Shown: positions 46,854 to 57,462, numbered from the stretch's first letter. The stretch: 64,000 nt of DNA from Alphaproteobacteria bacterium (GCA_020632955.1 JACKEO010000010.1:1-64000), one strand, 5' to 3'. The notes: a model not told the origin generated them from the sequence alone. Made by a program: numbers and translations.

Positions 46854-48002
46854 CTACGCTTCCTCGGCGTCGCCGAAGAGGTGCTGCCCCACCACCTCGA
46901 GGCTCGCGAGGTCGTGCACCTCGCCCTCGATGCGGGGCACCTCCTGGTAGAAGCCCCCGCTGCCGTGCGCCGCCGCCCGCGCGCGCGCCGCGAGGGCGTG
47001 ATCCGCCTCGGACTGGGCGCGGAGCCGTGCGTGGGCCCTGCCCAGGCGCGCCACCAGGCGGGCCGCCGTGGCGGGCTGCAGATCGGCGCCGAGCGTACGG
47101 GCCGCTTCCCCCAGCACCCCGTCGGCGTCGTCGTCCGCGGCCTCCACGCGGTGGATCTGGTTCACCACCAGCCCGCCGCGGGGATGGCCCCGACGCGCCA
47201 GCTCCTCCTGGAAGAAGCGCGCCACCTCCACGCTCGACACGGTGGGGGCGCACACGGTGACGAAGGAGGTGCTGCGGGCGTCGAGCAGCTCCATCACCGC
47301 CTGGTGCCGCTGGCGGAAGCCGTCGTACAGCCCGCTGAAGACCTGCAGGAACTCGGCGAAGTCGTCGAGGAACTCCTTGCCGAAGACGTAGCCGAGCAGG
47401 CGGAAGAGGAAGGCGGAGGTGCCGGCCAGGAAGGCCCCGCCCCACACGCGCTCCTTCTCGTAGGGGGCGGTGAACCAGGAGAGCACGCGCTCGTCGAGGA
47501 ACTTCACCACGCGCCCGGGGCTCTCGAGGAAGTCGAGCGCGTTCTGCACGGGCGGCGTGTCGAGCACCAGCAGGTCCCAGCGCCCGTCGGAGGCCAGATC
47601 GTACAGCTTCTCGGTGGCCATGTAGTCCTGGCTGCCGGCGAAGGCGTCGGCCATGGCGCGGTAGACGTGGTTGGCCAGGATGCGGTCGCGCGCCTCCGGC
47701 GACGGCGCCACCTGGGCGATGAGCGCGTCGAAGGTGCCCCGCGAGTCCAGCATCATCGCCCAGAGCTCGCCCGTGGCCTCGGGCAGGCCCGCCAGGTCGA
47801 TCTGCGTGGGCTCGCCGCCCATCTGCTCGAGCCCCAGGCTGTTCGCGAGGCGCTTGGCCGGGTCGATGGTGAGCACCATGGCGCGCCGGCCCTGCAGGGC
47901 ACCCCACAGCCCGATGGCGGCTGCCGTGGTGGTCTTGCCCACGCCTCCGGAGCCCACGCAGACCACGAGGCGGGTGTCCTTCAGCCAGGCGCTCAGATCC
48001 AC
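46854..48002 (-). CDS. Get3/ArsA-like ATPase, second of a pair
   Basis: A 382-residue ATPase of the ArsA/Get3 (SIMIBI) class. Walker A is GSGGVGKTT at 17-25: the signature Lys of the deviant KGGxGKT motif is Ser18. Other family features: LTIDPAKRLANSLG, DLLVLDTPPVQNALDFL and a C-terminal extension with VVNQIH. It overlaps the upstream paralogue by 10 bases (GTG start after GGAG). Loss of the signature Lys in one member suggests an unequal heterodimer. Role is unknown; tail-anchored protein targeting is known for Get3 but not shown for these. Confidence 0.8.
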   Translation of the reverse strand: MDLSAWLKDTRLVVCVGSGGVGKTTTAAAIGLWGALQGRRAMVLTIDPAKRLANSLGLEQMGGEPTQIDLAGLPEATGELWAMMLDSRGTFDALIAQVAPSPEARDRILANHVYRAMADAFAGSQDYMATEKLYDLASDGRWDLLVLDTPPVQNALDFLESPGRVVKFLDERVLSWFTAPYEKERVWGGAFLAGTSAFLFRLLGYVFGKEFLDDFAEFLQVFSGLYDGFRQRHQAVMELLDARSTSFVTVCAPTVSSVEVARFFQEELARRGHPRGGLVVNQIHRVEAADDDADGVLGEAARTLGADLQPATAARLVARLGRAHARLRAQSEADHALAARARAAAHGSGGFYQEVPRIEGEVHDLASLEVVGQHLFGDAEEA

Positions 48003-48934
48003 GCGAGCTCCTGCCGGGGCACGCCCATGTGACGGCCGAGCTGCACGGCGACGTGGCGCATGACGTCGCGCTCGCGACCCGCAGCCGGCGCGGGCGGCAC
48101 GAGCACCGGCGGCACGCCGAGCACCTGGCCCAGCCGGAAGGCCGCCTCGGCCACCGCCTCCTCCGAGGCCCGCTCCCACCGACCCGCCTCCAGGAACTCC
48201 TCGGCGTCGCCCACGAGGCCCGCGGCCGACAGCCGCTCCAGCAGCGTGCGCTCGTCGTCGGTGAGGCTGGGGGGGATGGCGCGGTTGAGCACCACGACGG
48301 GCGAGCCCCCGAGCAGGGCGTGCTCCCGCAGGCGGGCCAGCGTCTCGAGGGTCTCGTTGACCACCATCTCCTCGGGCAGCGCCACGAGGAACATGCGCGT
48401 GCGGGGATCCTCGAGCACCGTGCGCAGCTGCAGCACCCGCTCGCGCACCGGCCCCGCGCGGAAGAGGCCCAGGGCCGACCGGGTGATGTCGAGCAGGCTG
48501 AAGGCGTGGCCCGACGCCGGCAGGTCGACCACCACGCAGTCGTAGCGCTCGACGTGCTCGGCGATGGCCGACAGGGTCACCAGCTCCTGCGAGCCCGGCA
48601 CGAAGTCGAGGAAGCGCTGGACCATGTCGTTGCCGAGGATGGCGCGCACGATGCGCTCCATGCCCACCATGCGCTTGAGCCAGGCCACGAGGGTCTCGGG
48701 CCACACGAGGTTCGCGGCCTCCAGGCGATCGGCCACCCGCACCGGCGCGAAGGTGACCTCCCGACCCACGAGCGGGTCGAGCGCGGGTCGCTGGCTGTCG
48801 ACCTCGCAGAGCAGCGTGCGACGGCCGCGCGCGGCCTGGAGCGCTGCCAGGGCCGCAGCGAAGGTGGTCTTGCCCGTGCCGCCCTTGCCCGTGACGAGCA
48901 CGAGCCTGTCGTCGAGGAGGGGAGTCAGGTCCAC
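47993..48934 (-). CDS. Get3/ArsA-like ATPase, first of a pair
   Basis: A 313-residue ATPase with complete deviant Walker A GKGGTGKTT (16-24, signature Lys17), switch-like CEVDSQRPALDPL, DCVVVDLPASGHAFSLLDI and VALPEEMVVNETLETL. Pairs of adjacent Get3-like genes are known in actinobacteria (Rv3679-Rv3680 of M. tuberculosis, as I recall). The GTG start follows AGGTGA. Cotranscribed with the second ATPase. No arsenic genes lie nearby, so arsenite export is unlikely. Confidence 0.8.
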   Translation of the reverse strand: MDLTPLLDDRLVLVTGKGGTGKTTFAAALAALQAARGRRTLLCEVDSQRPALDPLVGREVTFAPVRVADRLEAANLVWPETLVAWLKRMVGMERIVRAILGNDMVQRFLDFVPGSQELVTLSAIAEHVERYDCVVVDLPASGHAFSLLDITRSALGLFRAGPVRERVLQLRTVLEDPRTRMFLVALPEEMVVNETLETLARLREHALLGGSPVVVLNRAIPPSLTDDERTLLERLSAAGLVGDAEEFLEAGRWERASEEAVAEAAFRLGQVLGVPPVLVPPAPAAGRERDVMRHVAVQLGRHMGVPRQELAWI

Positions 48935-49070
48935 GAGGCGGTCACCTGGGCAGGCCCTCCGCTCTAGCACGTCCCCGCCGCCGCCGGGGTGCAGCGGACC
49001 CCGGCAGCGCCTCCCCTCCTCCCGCCCCGGCGCACCGCGCGGGATAGGACCCGCCCTCCCGGAGGTCCTC

Positions 49071-50345
49071 GTGCGGCACGCGCTCCCCGTCCTGCTGATC
49101 GCCTGCACGCCGCTCGCCCCCTTCTCGCAGAAGGGCGGCGACGACACCGACGACGCCGATCGCGGTGGCGACAGCGGGGTCCCCACCGACACCTTCGGCG
49201 ACTCCGACACCCTGGGGCCGGGCGACTCCGGCGACGACACGGGGCTGGCGGACGGCTGCCGCGCCGGCCGTCCCCGACCCGACGCCTCGCGCTTCGCCCT
49301 GGTGAGCCACCCGGTGGACGCGGCGGGCGACCAGGACGACCTCTGGGAGGTGCTCCAGCTGGGCACCGACGGCGCCCTCGGCCAGACGGGCCGCAGCTTC
49401 CGCATGGGCCGAGGCTACGGCGAGCCCGTCCGCTTCGCGCCCGACGGCAGCCTCGCCGTGGCCATCCAGACCGACGGCTCCCTGAGCGTCGTCACGCTCG
49501 ATGCCCAGGGCACGCCGAAGGTGGTGGTCACCGGCTACGAGGACGACGGCGCCGGGGGCGACTTCTACGCCTACGACGTGCTCTTCGATCCCGGCGGCGA
49601 GCGCCTCTGGGTGCTCGACGGCAACTGGGCGGGCAAGAACGGCGGCGGCATCTACGCGCTCGACCTGGACTGCACCACCGGCATGCCCACGGCCCGGGGC
49701 TTCGTCCTCCCGTCGAAGCTGGGCACCCACCTCTTCCCGGCGCCGGGCGGCCGCCACCTGCTCGTGGCGAAGGAGGTCATGGACTCGGGCCCCAGCGGCC
49801 AGGTGCACCTCGTCGACCTCGACCCGCCCACCCTCCTCGGCAGCGTGGCCCTCTGGGCGGACGACGAGGCCATCATCGGTGGCGCCGCCCTCGGCGGGGA
49901 CGGCAGCTACGTGATCGTGGGCGACAACGCCGGCTTCTCCACCATCGAGAACCGCGTCGGCGTCGCGCGTCTGTCCGGCGGCAAGCTCACCCCCGTCCAG
50001 GTGCTCCCCGACCTGCTCGACCCCATCGCCATCGGCACCTGGGGCGCCGCCACCCTGGTGGCCTCGGGCTTCGGCAACGGCCTCGTCCCGCTCGCCTTCG
50101 ACGCCGGCTCCCAGCCCCCCTTCGCCCGCCGGCCCGCGCTCACCACGGTGGGCGGCCCCTCCCAGCTCCCAGGCGTCATCGAGGTGGTCCCCGCGCCGGG
50201 CGGCGACGCCTGGATGCTGGTGACCGAGGTCTCCGGCATCCGCCGCCTCCGCGCCACCCCCGCGGGCGAGATCACCGACCTCGGCGCCTTCAGCTTCGGC
50301 GACGGCCTGGAGGGGATCGTGGGGAGCCTCGGGGTGCAGCCCTAG
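49071..50345 (+). CDS. Lipoprotein with beta-propeller-like repeats
   Basis: The 424-residue product begins at GTG after GGAGGTCCTC: MRHALPVLLIACTPLA with lipobox Cys12. A long Asp/Thr/Gly tether (about 22-62) is followed by repeated beta units such as VRFAPDGSLAVAIQ, VLFDPGGERLWVLDG and LFPAPGGRHLLVAKE, the FxPDGxxL pattern of seven-bladed propellers. No catalytic residues are recognised. Probably surface exposed. A TAGGAC lies 20 bases ahead of the start. The CACAGAG inverted-repeat element starts 20 bases after its stop. Confidence 0.7.
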   Translation: MRHALPVLLIACTPLAPFSQKGGDDTDDADRGGDSGVPTDTFGDSDTLGPGDSGDDTGLADGCRAGRPRPDASRFALVSHPVDAAGDQDDLWEVLQLGTDGALGQTGRSFRMGRGYGEPVRFAPDGSLAVAIQTDGSLSVVTLDAQGTPKVVVTGYEDDGAGGDFYAYDVLFDPGGERLWVLDGNWAGKNGGGIYALDLDCTTGMPTARGFVLPSKLGTHLFPAPGGRHLLVAKEVMDSGPSGQVHLVDLDPPTLLGSVALWADDEAIIGGAALGGDGSYVIVGDNAGFSTIENRVGVARLSGGKLTPVQVLPDLLDPIAIGTWGAATLVASGFGNGLVPLAFDAGSQPPFARRPALTTVGGPSQLPGVIEVVPAPGGDAWMLVTEVSGIRRLRATPAGEITDLGAFSFGDGLEGIVGSLGVQP

Positions 50346-50364
50346 AGCCGTCCTGCCGAGGTCG

Positions 50365-50653
50365 GTCAGCCGCCACAGAGGCACAGAGCGCACAGAGGGA
50401 AGCACAGAGGATGCAGGTCGGCCCGGGCTCTGTGCAGGCAGCTGCGGCCTCTGTGTCTCAGTGCCGGCTGGTCGATCCCACCACGAGACACAGAGCAGCG
50501 AAAACCGTGCGGCGGGGCAACCCGCCGCCCTGGACCTGGACACCCTCTCCGACGCCCTCTCCAGGTCCGCCTGGCCACCCGACCCGGCGATCCCTTCCGG
50601 CCCTCCCCCTCTGTGCAGCCCTCTGCGTCCTCTGTGCCTCTGTGGCGGCTGAC
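50365..50653. repeat. 289-bp nested inverted-repeat element with CACAGAG motifs
   Basis: This fills the gap between the convergent lipoprotein and gyrB genes. The outer 24 bases are perfect inverted repeats (50365-50388 and 50630-50653), and similarity continues to about 49 bases per arm with CACAGAG-type motifs recurring. Inside are three more perfect stems: 11 bases (50449-50459 with 50485-50495), 8 bases closed by GCAA, a GNRA-type tetraloop (50509-50516 with 50521-50528), and 9 bases (50532-50540 with 50560-50568). It has no convincing gene. It could be a MITE-like mobile repeat or a structured RNA, and would also end transcription from both sides. Confidence 0.85.
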
Positions 50654-50662
50654 GAACCCGCC

Positions 50663-53074
<2,412 letters not shown>

Positions 53075-53185
53075 GCGGGATCGCTCGCTCGCCAGGGGTG
53101 GGGAGGGGCCAGCCCGCACACCGGGCGGGAGACCGCGCGAAAATCGGCGATCGACCTTCGCTGACGGCCCCTCGAAAGCCCTCGG

Positions 53186-53214
53186 AACCTAGCACGTCGG
53201 CCGATCGCGGTCCA
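53186..53214 (-). promoter_or_regulatory. Probable gyrB promoter
   Basis: On the minus strand: TGGACC (53209-53214), 17-base spacer, TAGGTT (53186-53191), ending 112 bases before the gyrB start. The spacer contains a GATC. Same form as other proposed promoters here. It suggests gyrB is not only read through from recF. Confidence 0.45.
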
Positions 53215-53263
53215 CCGCGGAGGACCCCTGGGGACCCATTCCGATCCTCGGCGTTCTCCCTGC

Positions 53264-54361
53264 TTAGTCCGAGACCGTCACACGACCTTCCGCCACACCC
53301 AGCGTCACCACCTCGCCCGGGGGGAGCGCGCCCAGGTGCGCGGGGTCGGTGGTGCTCACCCAGACCTGCGCGTCGAGGTCGACGAGCTGCTCCACGAGGC
53401 GGGCGGTGCGGGCGCGATCCAGCTCGCTGGACAGGTCGTCGAGCAGGAAGATCGGACGGTCGCCCCGGGCGCGCGCCGCCACCAGCTCGGCCAGCTTCAT
53501 GGCCAGCACGAGCGAGCGCACCTGCCCCCGGGAGCCGAAGTGCCGTGCGGCGTGCCCCTCGAGGTCGAGGCGCACCTCGTCCTTCTGCGGACCCACCAGG
53601 GTGCGACGCCGGCGGAGCTCGTCGCGGCGCGCGCTCCGCAGCCGCACCGCCAGGGCCTCCTGCCGCGCCGCGGGGTCGTCCCCGGTGGCCTCCGTGCGGT
53701 AGCGCACCTGCACGTCCACCTCGAGCCCCGCGATGGCCCGGTGCAGCGTGCGCACGTGCGGCGCGAGCGCCCGCAGGGTCTGCACCCGCGCCTCCACCAG
53801 CGCTGCCCCCGCCCGCGCGAGCTGCTGGTCGAGCACGTCGAGCAGCGCCGTGTCGGGCCGGTCCGACGCGAGCAGCGCGCTCTTCTGGGCCAGCACGCGC
53901 TGCAGCTCCCGCACGCGCCCCAGGTGGGCGGGCTGCGCCGTGAAGGCGGCGCGGTCGAGCCAGGTGCGCCGCAGCGCGGGCCCCTCGGTGACGATGGCCC
54001 CGTCGGCCGGCGTGAAGGCGATGGCCCGCACCCAGGCGAAGTAGTCGTCGAGGTCGCCCACCGCCTTGCCGTCGAGCTGCGCCGTGCGGCGCGGACCCCC
54101 GAGGTCCACCCGCAGGTGCCGCGTGCCGGCCTCCCCACGCACCCACCCGCTCACGGTGGCCTGCTCCTGCTCCCAGGTCACCAGGTCGCGGACGCGGTGA
54201 CTCCGGAGCGGTCGCAGCGTGGCGAGCAGCCACACCGCCTCGAGCAGGTTCGTCTTCCCCTGCGCGTTCGGGCCGTGCACCACCACGAAGCGCGCGTCGG
54301 TCTGCAGGTCGAGACCGTCGAGGTTCCGGAAGCCCTGGGTGACGAGCCGGACGAGGCGCAC
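53264..54361 (-). CDS. recF: DNA replication and repair protein RecF
   Basis: A 365-residue SMC-like ATPase that loads RecA at gaps with RecO and RecR. It has the N-terminal GFRNLDGLDL, Walker A HGPNAQGKTNLLEAVWLL, signature FGSRGQVRSLVLAMKLAE and Walker B PIFLLDDLSSELD. Length is normal for the family. Starts 13 bases after the dnaN stop and is probably cotranscribed with it. Confidence 0.96.
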   Translation of the reverse strand: MRLVRLVTQGFRNLDGLDLQTDARFVVVHGPNAQGKTNLLEAVWLLATLRPLRSHRVRDLVTWEQEQATVSGWVRGEAGTRHLRVDLGGPRRTAQLDGKAVGDLDDYFAWVRAIAFTPADGAIVTEGPALRRTWLDRAAFTAQPAHLGRVRELQRVLAQKSALLASDRPDTALLDVLDQQLARAGAALVEARVQTLRALAPHVRTLHRAIAGLEVDVQVRYRTEATGDDPAARQEALAVRLRSARRDELRRRRTLVGPQKDEVRLDLEGHAARHFGSRGQVRSLVLAMKLAELVAARARGDRPIFLLDDLSSELDRARTARLVEQLVDLDAQVWVSTTDPAHLGALPPGEVVTLGVAEGRVTVSD

Positions 54362-54374
54362 CGGCCCCGCCCGC

Positions 54375-55490
54375 TCAGTCGAGCCGCATGGGCATCACGA
54401 CGAAGAAGGCGTCGTCGGCCTCCGGGTCGCGGACCAGGCAGGGGGCCAACGGGTGGGCGAGCTGCAGCACCACGCGGTCGCCGCGCAGCACCCCGAGGAT
54501 GTCGACCAGGTAGCGGGCGTTGAAGCCCACGGTGATCTCGCCGCCCTCGAGCTCCAGCGGCAGCGTCTCGCTCACCTCGCCGCGGTCCACGTTCTGCACG
54601 TCGACCTCCAGCTCGGCCTCGCCGAAGGCGAAGCGGACCGGACGCGCCCGATCGGGGACCAGGATGCCCACGCGCTTGAGCGTGGACGCGAGCTCGGTGC
54701 GGCGCAGCACGGCCACGTGCTTGTGCTCGCTGGGCACCACCGCCTTGTAGTCGGGGAACTCGCCGTCGAGCAGCCGGAACCAGAAGGTCTCGGAGGGCAG
54801 CGACAGCTGCAGCGCGCCCTCGCCGAAGTCGAGGGTGACCTCGCCGTCGACGCCCTCGAGCAGCTTGCGCATCACGCCCAGGGCCTTGCGGGGCACCAGC
54901 ATGCGGGGCGTGAACTTCGTGCCCCCGGCGAAGGGCGTCTGCGCGCAGGCGAGGCGATGCCGATCCGTGGCCACCATGCGCAGGTGCGGCGTGCCGTCGA
55001 CGTCGACCTCCTCCAGGTGGGCCCCGTTGATGCCCCAGCGGACGTCCTCGGTGGCGATGGAGAACTGCACCTGCTCCACGAGGCGCGCCAGCTCGGACGC
55101 CGTGAGCGTGGCCGAGGCCTCGGAACCGAAGGGCGGCAGGGCCGGGTACTCCTCGGCACGCACCCCGAGCAGCTTGAAGTTGGCGCGACCCGAGGTGAGC
55201 TCCAGCCGGTTGCCGTCGACCACCACGAGGTGGACCGTGGGCTCGGGGAGCGCGCGCACCACCTGGAAGAGGCTGGCCGCGTCGACCGCGAGCTCGCCCG
55301 CCTTCTCGACGTTGGCCGCCACCTCGCCGACGTAGCCGACCTCCGTGTCGGTGGCGGTGGTGCGCAGCACGCCGTCGCGCGCGTGCAGCAGCACGTGCGA
55401 CAGGATCGGGTGCGTCGTGCGCCGCTCGATGATGCCCTGGATGCGCGCCAGCCCCCGGCTCAGCGCGTCCCGGTCGATGTACAGCTCCAT
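54375..55490 (-). CDS. dnaN: DNA polymerase III sliding clamp (beta subunit)
   Basis: A 371-residue beta clamp with three similar domains, beginning MELYIDRDALSRGLARIQGI and ending FFVVMPMRL, the usual end of the clamp that forms the client-binding pocket. ATDTEVGY and ATDRHRLA are the conserved loops of domains 1 and 2. A GTG sits just before the chosen ATG; the ATG has GGGAG 7-8 bases upstream. Lies downstream of dnaA across a 379-base gap with origin-like repeats. Confidence 0.97.
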   Translation of the reverse strand: MELYIDRDALSRGLARIQGIIERRTTHPILSHVLLHARDGVLRTTATDTEVGYVGEVAANVEKAGELAVDAASLFQVVRALPEPTVHLVVVDGNRLELTSGRANFKLLGVRAEEYPALPPFGSEASATLTASELARLVEQVQFSIATEDVRWGINGAHLEEVDVDGTPHLRMVATDRHRLACAQTPFAGGTKFTPRMLVPRKALGVMRKLLEGVDGEVTLDFGEGALQLSLPSETFWFRLLDGEFPDYKAVVPSEHKHVAVLRRTELASTLKRVGILVPDRARPVRFAFGEAELEVDVQNVDRGEVSETLPLELEGGEITVGFNARYLVDILGVLRGDRVVLQLAHPLAPCLVRDPEADDAFFVVMPMRLD

Positions 55491-55583
55491 CACGTGCTCC
55501 CGGTGCCGCCCGACTCTATCCGATGCCCGCCTCCCGCACAGCGACTCCGCGGAAGCGAGGAGGAGGTGGCCGGGTGGAGGGAG

Positions 55584-55756
55584 GATCCGAGGAGGGGGAT
55601 CCAGGATCTGGATCGCACGTCATCGTCACCGCAGGGGCAGGGGACGGTGGGGACGGTCCGTTGGATCCACCTCCGCCGCCGATCCTCGGCGTGCCCGACC
55701 TGGGGACGGGCTGGGGATGACGCCGGGGATGCCCTGGGGACGGCTGGGGATGGATC
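55584..55756. repeat. GATC cluster between dnaA and dnaN
   Basis: GATC starts at 55584, 55598, 55605, 55611, 55664, 55681 and 55753: seven sites in 173 bases, four of them within 31 bases. Random expectation at this GC content is about one in 450, and coding sequence here shows roughly one per 200 by eye. Similar clusters mark Dam-controlled origins in E. coli. Confidence 0.7.
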
Positions 55757-55791
55757 GTGCCACCTCCGGGCGCGCGCACGACCGTCCCCAG
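55638..55791. repeat. Iteron-like array of TGGGGA(C/T)GG repeats
   Basis: Forward copies begin near 55638, 55647, 55700, 55711, 55723, 55734 and 55744, and an inverted copy lies at 55782-55791 (CCGTCCCCAG). The block 55700-55720 is echoed by 55734-55753. Further looser copies (CTGGGGAGG, CTGGGGGTG) run on the minus strand near 55820-55835. Spacing of 10-11 bases between several copies equals one helical turn, as expected for protein binding on one DNA face. Confidence 0.65.
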
Positions 55792-55835
55792 GCGGACGAC
55801 ACCCGTCCACCGGGCACCCCCAGCTCCTCCCCAGC

Positions 55836-55844
55836 TTGTCCACA
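55836..55844 (+). promoter_or_regulatory. DnaA box
   Basis: TTGTCCACA differs from the E. coli consensus TTATCCACA at one base and equals the preferred box of GC-rich bacteria. It lies 26 bases from the dnaA stop, at the edge of the iteron array. Confidence 0.6.
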
Positions 55845-55869
55845 ACCCCCGCAGGGGTGGCCGGGACCC

Positions 55870-57210
55870 TCAGGAGGTCCGCAGGCCCAGCGTCTGCTCG
55901 AGGATGCGCACCTTGTGACGCAGCTCGGGGTCGCCCTGGACCTCGGAGGCGATCTTGCGCACACCGTGCTGGATCGTGGAGTGGTCGCGGTTGCCGAACT
56001 CCTTGCCCAGCTCGGGGAAGGACAGGCGGGTGTGCTCGCGGGCCAGGAACATCGCGATGTGGCGGGGCAGCGTGAGCGCACGGGTGCGGCGCTGTCCGGT
56101 GATGTCGGCGCTCCGCAGGTTGAAGAAGCGCGCCACCACCTCGATGATGGCGGGCACCGTCACCACGGGGACGTCGGGCACGAAGAGCTTGGGCAGCTGC
56201 TCGCGCGCGAACTCGAGCGTGATGGGCTCGTGGCGGACGCGGCCGAGCACCTCGAGCCGGTGGATGAGGCCCTCGAGCTCGCGCACGCTGCCCTGGGCCA
56301 CCTCGGCGATGGCGTGGGCGAGGTCGTCGGGGAGGTGGAAGCCCGCGTCGTCGGCCTTCCGCCGCAGGATGGCGAGCAGGGTCTCGGGGTCGGGCGGCTG
56401 CATGTCGGCCACGAGGCCGCCCTCGAAGCGGGTGCGCAGGCGGGGCTCGAGACCCTTGATGTCGCGCGGCTCCACGTCGGACGTGATCACGATCTGCCGG
56501 CCCTGACCCTGGAGCGCGTTGAAGGTGAAGAAGAACTCCTCCTGGGTGCGCTCCTTGCCGGAGAGGAACTGGATGTCGTCCACCAGCAGCAGGGTGGCCT
56601 CCTCGCGGTAGCGCGAGCGGAAGGCCTCCGTGCTCTTGTAGCGGATGGCGTTGATCATCTCGTTCGTGAAGTCCTCGGCCGTGCAGTACACCACCCGCGC
56701 CGACGGGTAGCGCCGCACCACCTCGTGCCCGATGGCGTGCATGAGGTGGGTCTTGCCCAGGCCGGTGGCGCCGTAGATGTAGAGGGGGTTGTAGCGCCCG
56801 GCGGGGTCGTCGCAGACCGCCTGGGCGGCGGCGTGGGCGAGCTTGTTGCACTCCCCCACCACGAAGGTGTCGAAGGTGCGGGCGGCCACGAGGCCGGTGG
56901 CCCGGGTGCGTGCGGGGGCCCGCGTGGTGATCGTGCCGTCGTGGGCGATCTCCTGCGCGTCCTCCTGCTCGGGGACCACGAACTCGATGTCGAGCGGACG
57001 CCCGAACACCTCCTCGGTGTAGCCGCGGAGCTGCGGGCCGTAGTTCTCCACGATCCAGCCGACGTAGTAGCGGTTGGACGCCTCCACCACGAGGCGCTCG
57101 TCGTCGAGATCCAGCGCGCGGGCGCCCTGGAACCAGACGTCCAGGTCGGCCGCGTCGTGATCGCGTTGGAGGCACAGCAGGAGCCTGTCCCACTGGGCGT
57201 TGACGTCCAT
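55870..57210 (-). CDS. dnaA: Chromosomal replication initiator protein DnaA
   Basis: A 446-residue initiator. Domain I is DRLLLCLQRDHDAADLDVWF, followed by a short linker. Domain III has Walker A GATGLGKTHLMHAIG, Walker B LLLVDDIQFLSGKERTQEEFF and ITSDVEPRDIKGLEPRLRTRF with the Arg finger region. Domain IV has the signature GNRDHSTIQHGVRKI for DnaA-box binding. The ATG at 57210 follows AGGTGG and gives the normal N-terminus; the longer open frame is noncoding. Divergent from rpmH, with origin-like sequence on both sides. Confidence 0.98.
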   Translation of the reverse strand: MDVNAQWDRLLLCLQRDHDAADLDVWFQGARALDLDDERLVVEASNRYYVGWIVENYGPQLRGYTEEVFGRPLDIEFVVPEQEDAQEIAHDGTITTRAPARTRATGLVAARTFDTFVVGECNKLAHAAAQAVCDDPAGRYNPLYIYGATGLGKTHLMHAIGHEVVRRYPSARVVYCTAEDFTNEMINAIRYKSTEAFRSRYREEATLLLVDDIQFLSGKERTQEEFFFTFNALQGQGRQIVITSDVEPRDIKGLEPRLRTRFEGGLVADMQPPDPETLLAILRRKADDAGFHLPDDLAHAIAEVAQGSVRELEGLIHRLEVLGRVRHEPITLEFAREQLPKLFVPDVPVVTVPAIIEVVARFFNLRSADITGQRRTRALTLPRHIAMFLAREHTRLSFPELGKEFGNRDHSTIQHGVRKIASEVQGDPELRHKVRILEQTLGLRTS

Positions 57211-57280
57211 GGGTCCACCTGGAGACGCGTCGACGCGCGGGTCTTCACCCCCGCGGACGGCGGCCGGTTCGAAGGCGGCG

Positions 57281-57308
57281 ACCCTATCAACGGCACGCAC
57301 GATCGCAA
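57281..57308 (-). promoter_or_regulatory. Probable dnaA promoter
   Basis: On the minus strand: TTGCGA (57303-57308), 16-base spacer, TAGGGT (57281-57286), ending 70 bases before the dnaA start. A GATC at 57301-57304 overlaps the inner edge of the -35, so methylation could affect dnaA transcription. Confidence 0.5.
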
Positions 57309-57383
57309 AGCAGGTCTGCAGCCGGATCCACACGAGTACCGGAGATCTGCCGCGCCCTCGCCGATGGATCCGGAGGCGGGATC
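57301..57383. repeat. GATC cluster between dnaA and rpmH
   Basis: GATC starts at 57301, 57325, 57344, 57367 and 57380. Two of them lie inside GGATCCAC (57324-57331 and 57379-57386), a motif found also at 55663-55670 in the dnaA-dnaN gap. Confidence 0.7.
57324..57332 (+). promoter_or_regulatory. DnaA-box-like site with embedded GATC
   Basis: GGATCCACA shares the last seven bases with TTATCCACA and includes a GATC. It lies between the dnaA and rpmH promoters. Weak as a box on its own; the repeat of GGATCCAC at three places around dnaA adds support. Confidence 0.4.
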
Positions 57384-57433
57384 CACGGAGGTTGCCGTCC
57401 GCCGTGGTGCGCAGGGGGAGCGCGGTCCCCCGC

Positions 57434-57462
57434 TTGCCCTGCACGCAGGCCTGCGATAGCTG
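57434..57462 (+). promoter_or_regulatory. Probable rpmH promoter
   Basis: TTGCCC (57434-57439), 17-base spacer, TAGCTG (57457-57462), ending 52 bases before the rpmH ATG. The same form appears at fusA and atp. It would drive rpmH-rnpA-yidC-jag and perhaps mnmE. Confidence 0.5.

Larger units (their letters stand above)
55491..55869. other. dnaA-dnaN intergenic region, origin candidate
   Basis: No gene is visible in these 379 bases. It contains seven GATC sites between 55584 and 55756, about eight copies of TGGGGA(C/T)GG-like repeats between 55638 and 55791, one good DnaA box (TTGTCCACA at 55836-55844) and a TAGAGT (minus strand, 55513-55518) that may serve dnaN. Density of repeats and position next to dnaA fit part of oriC. 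I see no clear AT-rich unwinding stretch. Confidence 0.6.

Noticed and set aside
47993..48934. ArsA arsenite pump ATPase
   Set aside because: No arsB, arsC, arsD or arsR nearby, and the tandem layout fits Get3-like pairs better.
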